The translations under genes and the position numbers were made by a program. A DNA stretch of 64,000 nt. Source: Tanypteryx hageni (lineage: Eukaryota; Arthropoda; Insecta; Odonata; Petaluridae). Shown piece after piece: positions 61,875-64,000 of this stretch; within the stretch, counting starts at the first letter, position 1, and the number at the start of each line of letters is the position of its first letter. Location: assembly GCA_028673005.1 (NCBI GenBank), contig CM054116.1, forward strand, positions 128,875,547 to 128,939,546, given 5' to 3'. Below the pieces are notes generated by a model. The model ran no database searches. It saw nothing but the letters and a program-made list of their open reading frames with translations, and was not told the origin of the DNA.

Positions 61875-62465
61875 CTGAAGAGCAAAACATCAGGATGACT
61901 TAAAACCAATACGTAGTCATGAAACGAAGTTTATTAAGTCTCTCAAAAAAATTTACAATTTAATGAAACAAAAAGTAACAAAGCTTATTAAAATCTCAGA
62001 AAATACAATTATTTTACAATTCTATAAAATATTTCTATTGCCCAATTGCTGAGTCACATAATTTCCAATATGTAATAATGAAAAAATAACTTTGTAGTTT
62101 CCACAAATTTTATTTTAAACACGACCGGTTTCACTACGATCGTAGTAGCATCATCAGGTGATTTGAATTTGAATGCCCAGCTGATTCGCCTCTGTCCTAC
62201 GCACTGTGGGTATCTCAGGGGTAGTGTAATGAATAGCCGGGGAAGGGAGGAGGGAAACCCGGTGCCAGCATTTGCCTGCTCTTACGAAGAACACCAGGGG
62301 AGCCAACAGTAAGTAAGCTAAATAGAGTAGAATGATTGTGGAAAAGGTATTCATTTAAGAGGGGCGAATGTTTACAAATAATTATCTCTAGCTGTTCGAG
62401 TGCATCCAATTTGCGTCCTTTACTTAATTGGATTAGATCATCTTGATGGATGGATGCAATGAATG

Positions 62466-63158
62466 CAGCCTTCCCTCGTTTTACGAACTACCGTTTTACG
62501 AGTTCTTGCTTACACGAACTGAGCAATTTCATGCCTATTTTTATTCGATTTGCGAACGACAAATTTTCGCTTATAAGAGTTCGTCCTTTTTCTCAAATAT
62601 CGAATAAATGCGCTGTTCCGAATAAGAATTATCATCTCGGTCTCAGTACGCGCGTTGCCGTTCTTTGTGAAGTACGGTTCGCTGAGTGGTGTGCATTTTT
62701 ATCTTTTAAATCAAGACATATTTTTGTGAATCATGGCCGTGCCGGCCTTTCAGTTATTGAAAGTGGTAAAGTGAAAAAAGAGAGAAGGGCTTTATGTGTA
62801 GCCCAGGAAGTAAATGCATATTATTCAAAGATTGGAGAAAGGCGAGCGGTCGAAGAATTTAACCTATCTTAGGCTAACATAGGCTTAGATATTATTGCAT
62901 AATACCGCTAATATATAGAGTAAGACATCATATGACTACGAATGTCATTTAAATACATTAATGATGTTTTTTCTCAATTTGCCAACATTCGGTGTTGTTT
63001 ATAAGTGAACTGTGGGATAGTTTTTTATTTTGGCCTTCGGAACCAATTAAAATTTTTTACATAGGATGTAATGGGAAAATAATCTTTGTTTTACGAGTTT
63101 TCGACTGACGAACAGTTTTCGTGGAACGAATTAATTTCGTAAAACGAGGGAAGGCTTG
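62466..63158 (+). mobile_element. Tigger/pogo-like MITE, unit 3
   Basis: Same element with a few base changes (for example a His to Tyr change in the transposase scrap). Confidence 0.72.
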
Positions 63159-63675
63159 TACCATCGTTAGCACTTTTCCTCTCCAATTCTTTCACTTTGG
63201 GCGGAAATAACTTAGATTTCTTTCTCTTACAAATTCTTATACATGCGCAAAAATTCACATGCGGCTTCCCCTCCATTTTGGAAATGGAACCAACATTGTG
63301 TAAGAACTAGAACCAAAGTTCTGACTTAGGATCTTCGGCAAATTTCGGAAGAATAACCTCTGCATTTTCAACTGATAAAAAATAAGCTGTTGAACCATTA
63401 TTAGTATTTATTCTTTCAAGAGTAGGCATCAGTCTCAGAAATCTTGTGCTCGTATGCGACAAAATTTGTGGTTAAAATCACAAAATGATTTCAGTGCCTC
63501 CACTCGTACCCTGTCGATATGAACAAATCAGAATATTTTCACAATACCAACTTCCACATACCGTTTTAATGTAAAAGTGTTCCGTTCAACCGATCCCCAC
63601 AAATGTTCTACTACAGTTGTCCGATAATTTCCGGAAAAGATTCTTAGAACCTGTACTTTTTGCACCTCCAATGTT

Positions 63676-64000
63676 TAGGGATTGCAGTCCCGGGATCCCG
63701 TCCAAAATTTCTATCCCGAAATCTCGGGATTATGTAGACGCAAATCCCGGGATTTCGGGATTGACATTTTTGCTATCAGGTGGCGCTAACAAATAAATTG
63801 TATTTGATGTATAATAAAATACATAAGTCGTTAGAATTCACTGAGTAATACTGCTTTTTATCTGAGTTTATAATATGTCATCATTCTTGGAAAATAAGAA
63901 CAACGAAAAAAAACGAAAAATATCCTTTGGGGTGTGGCAAACCTAAAGATGAATGAATATTATCAAGAAGAAATGGAATCCGCGGAATCGGAAGGACATG
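63676..64000 (+). mobile_element. hAT transposon, unit 3, cut by window end
   Basis: The left end TAGGGATTGCA follows CCAATGTT at 63668-63675. The rest lies beyond the window. Confidence 0.9.

Larger units (their letters stand above)
52573..64000. repeat. Tandem segmental repeat, unit 3 (partial)
   Basis: Third direct copy, cut by the window end inside the hAT element of gene intron 3. Unit-specific changes include a poly(A)-tailed insertion with target duplication (58811-58882), a longer C run near 60560, a longer (TA)n tract (55198-55258) and a nonsense change in the RTE reading frame. The array presumably continues beyond the window. Confidence 0.93.

Noticed and set aside
1..64000. CRISPR arrays, operons, prophage or endogenous virus genes
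   Set aside because: No spaced short repeats, ribosome-binding sites or viral structural motifs were seen. All RT sequences are of LINE type.

Overview
The window is animal nuclear DNA, most likely arthropod and probably insect. It is AT-rich, intron-containing and full of eukaryotic transposons (RTE-like and jockey-like LINEs, Tigger/pogo, hAT, a tRNA-like SINE), with no operons or bacterial signals. The species cannot be named from sequence alone.

The dominant structure is a direct tandem array of one roughly 25-28 kb unit. Unit 1 is 1-27744, unit 2 is 27745-52572, and unit 3 (52573-64000) is cut by the window edge. The copies are about 99% alike by eye. They differ by transposon content, microsatellite length, small deletions and one copy-specific retroposed insertion. 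The pattern of shared differences changes along the unit, which suggests crossover or gene conversion between copies.

Each unit carries one minus-strand, five-exon gene (unit 1: 16620 down to 7106; unit 2: 41749 down to 32233; unit 3: only the last two exons). All four introns have GT-AG ends and matching phases. The predicted 177-residue product has a short acidic N-terminus, one membrane segment, a run of arginines and a long low-complexity acidic/glycine tail. I do not recognise the family. Exons 3 and 4 and a decayed exon-like block at the start of each unit share flanking sequence, so the gene has also duplicated exons internally.

Unit 1 layout: exon-like block (60-310); a (TA)n-flanked pair of RTE-like LINE copies meeting tail to tail (1131-5195), forming a long inverted repeat; a MITE-like block (6136-6948); last exon (7106-7333); degenerate repeats (7739-8295); a 283-bp hAT MITE (9704-9986); a GC-rich block and SINE-like repeat (10285-10850); exon 4; a Tigger MITE (12358-13050); a 1794-bp hAT element with perfect 8-bp target duplication (13568-15361); exons 3, 2 and 1, with an old RTE scrap in intron 1; a second SINE-like copy (17555-17800); jockey-like LINE remnants (18845-22832) split by a Tigger-like transposon and followed by a hAT MITE; then mostly non-coding DNA to 27744. 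Units 2 and 3 repeat this with a shorter, minus-only RTE copy.

All transposon proteins here are broken. The only candidate functional coding sequence is the small membrane-protein gene, present in at least three tandem copies.
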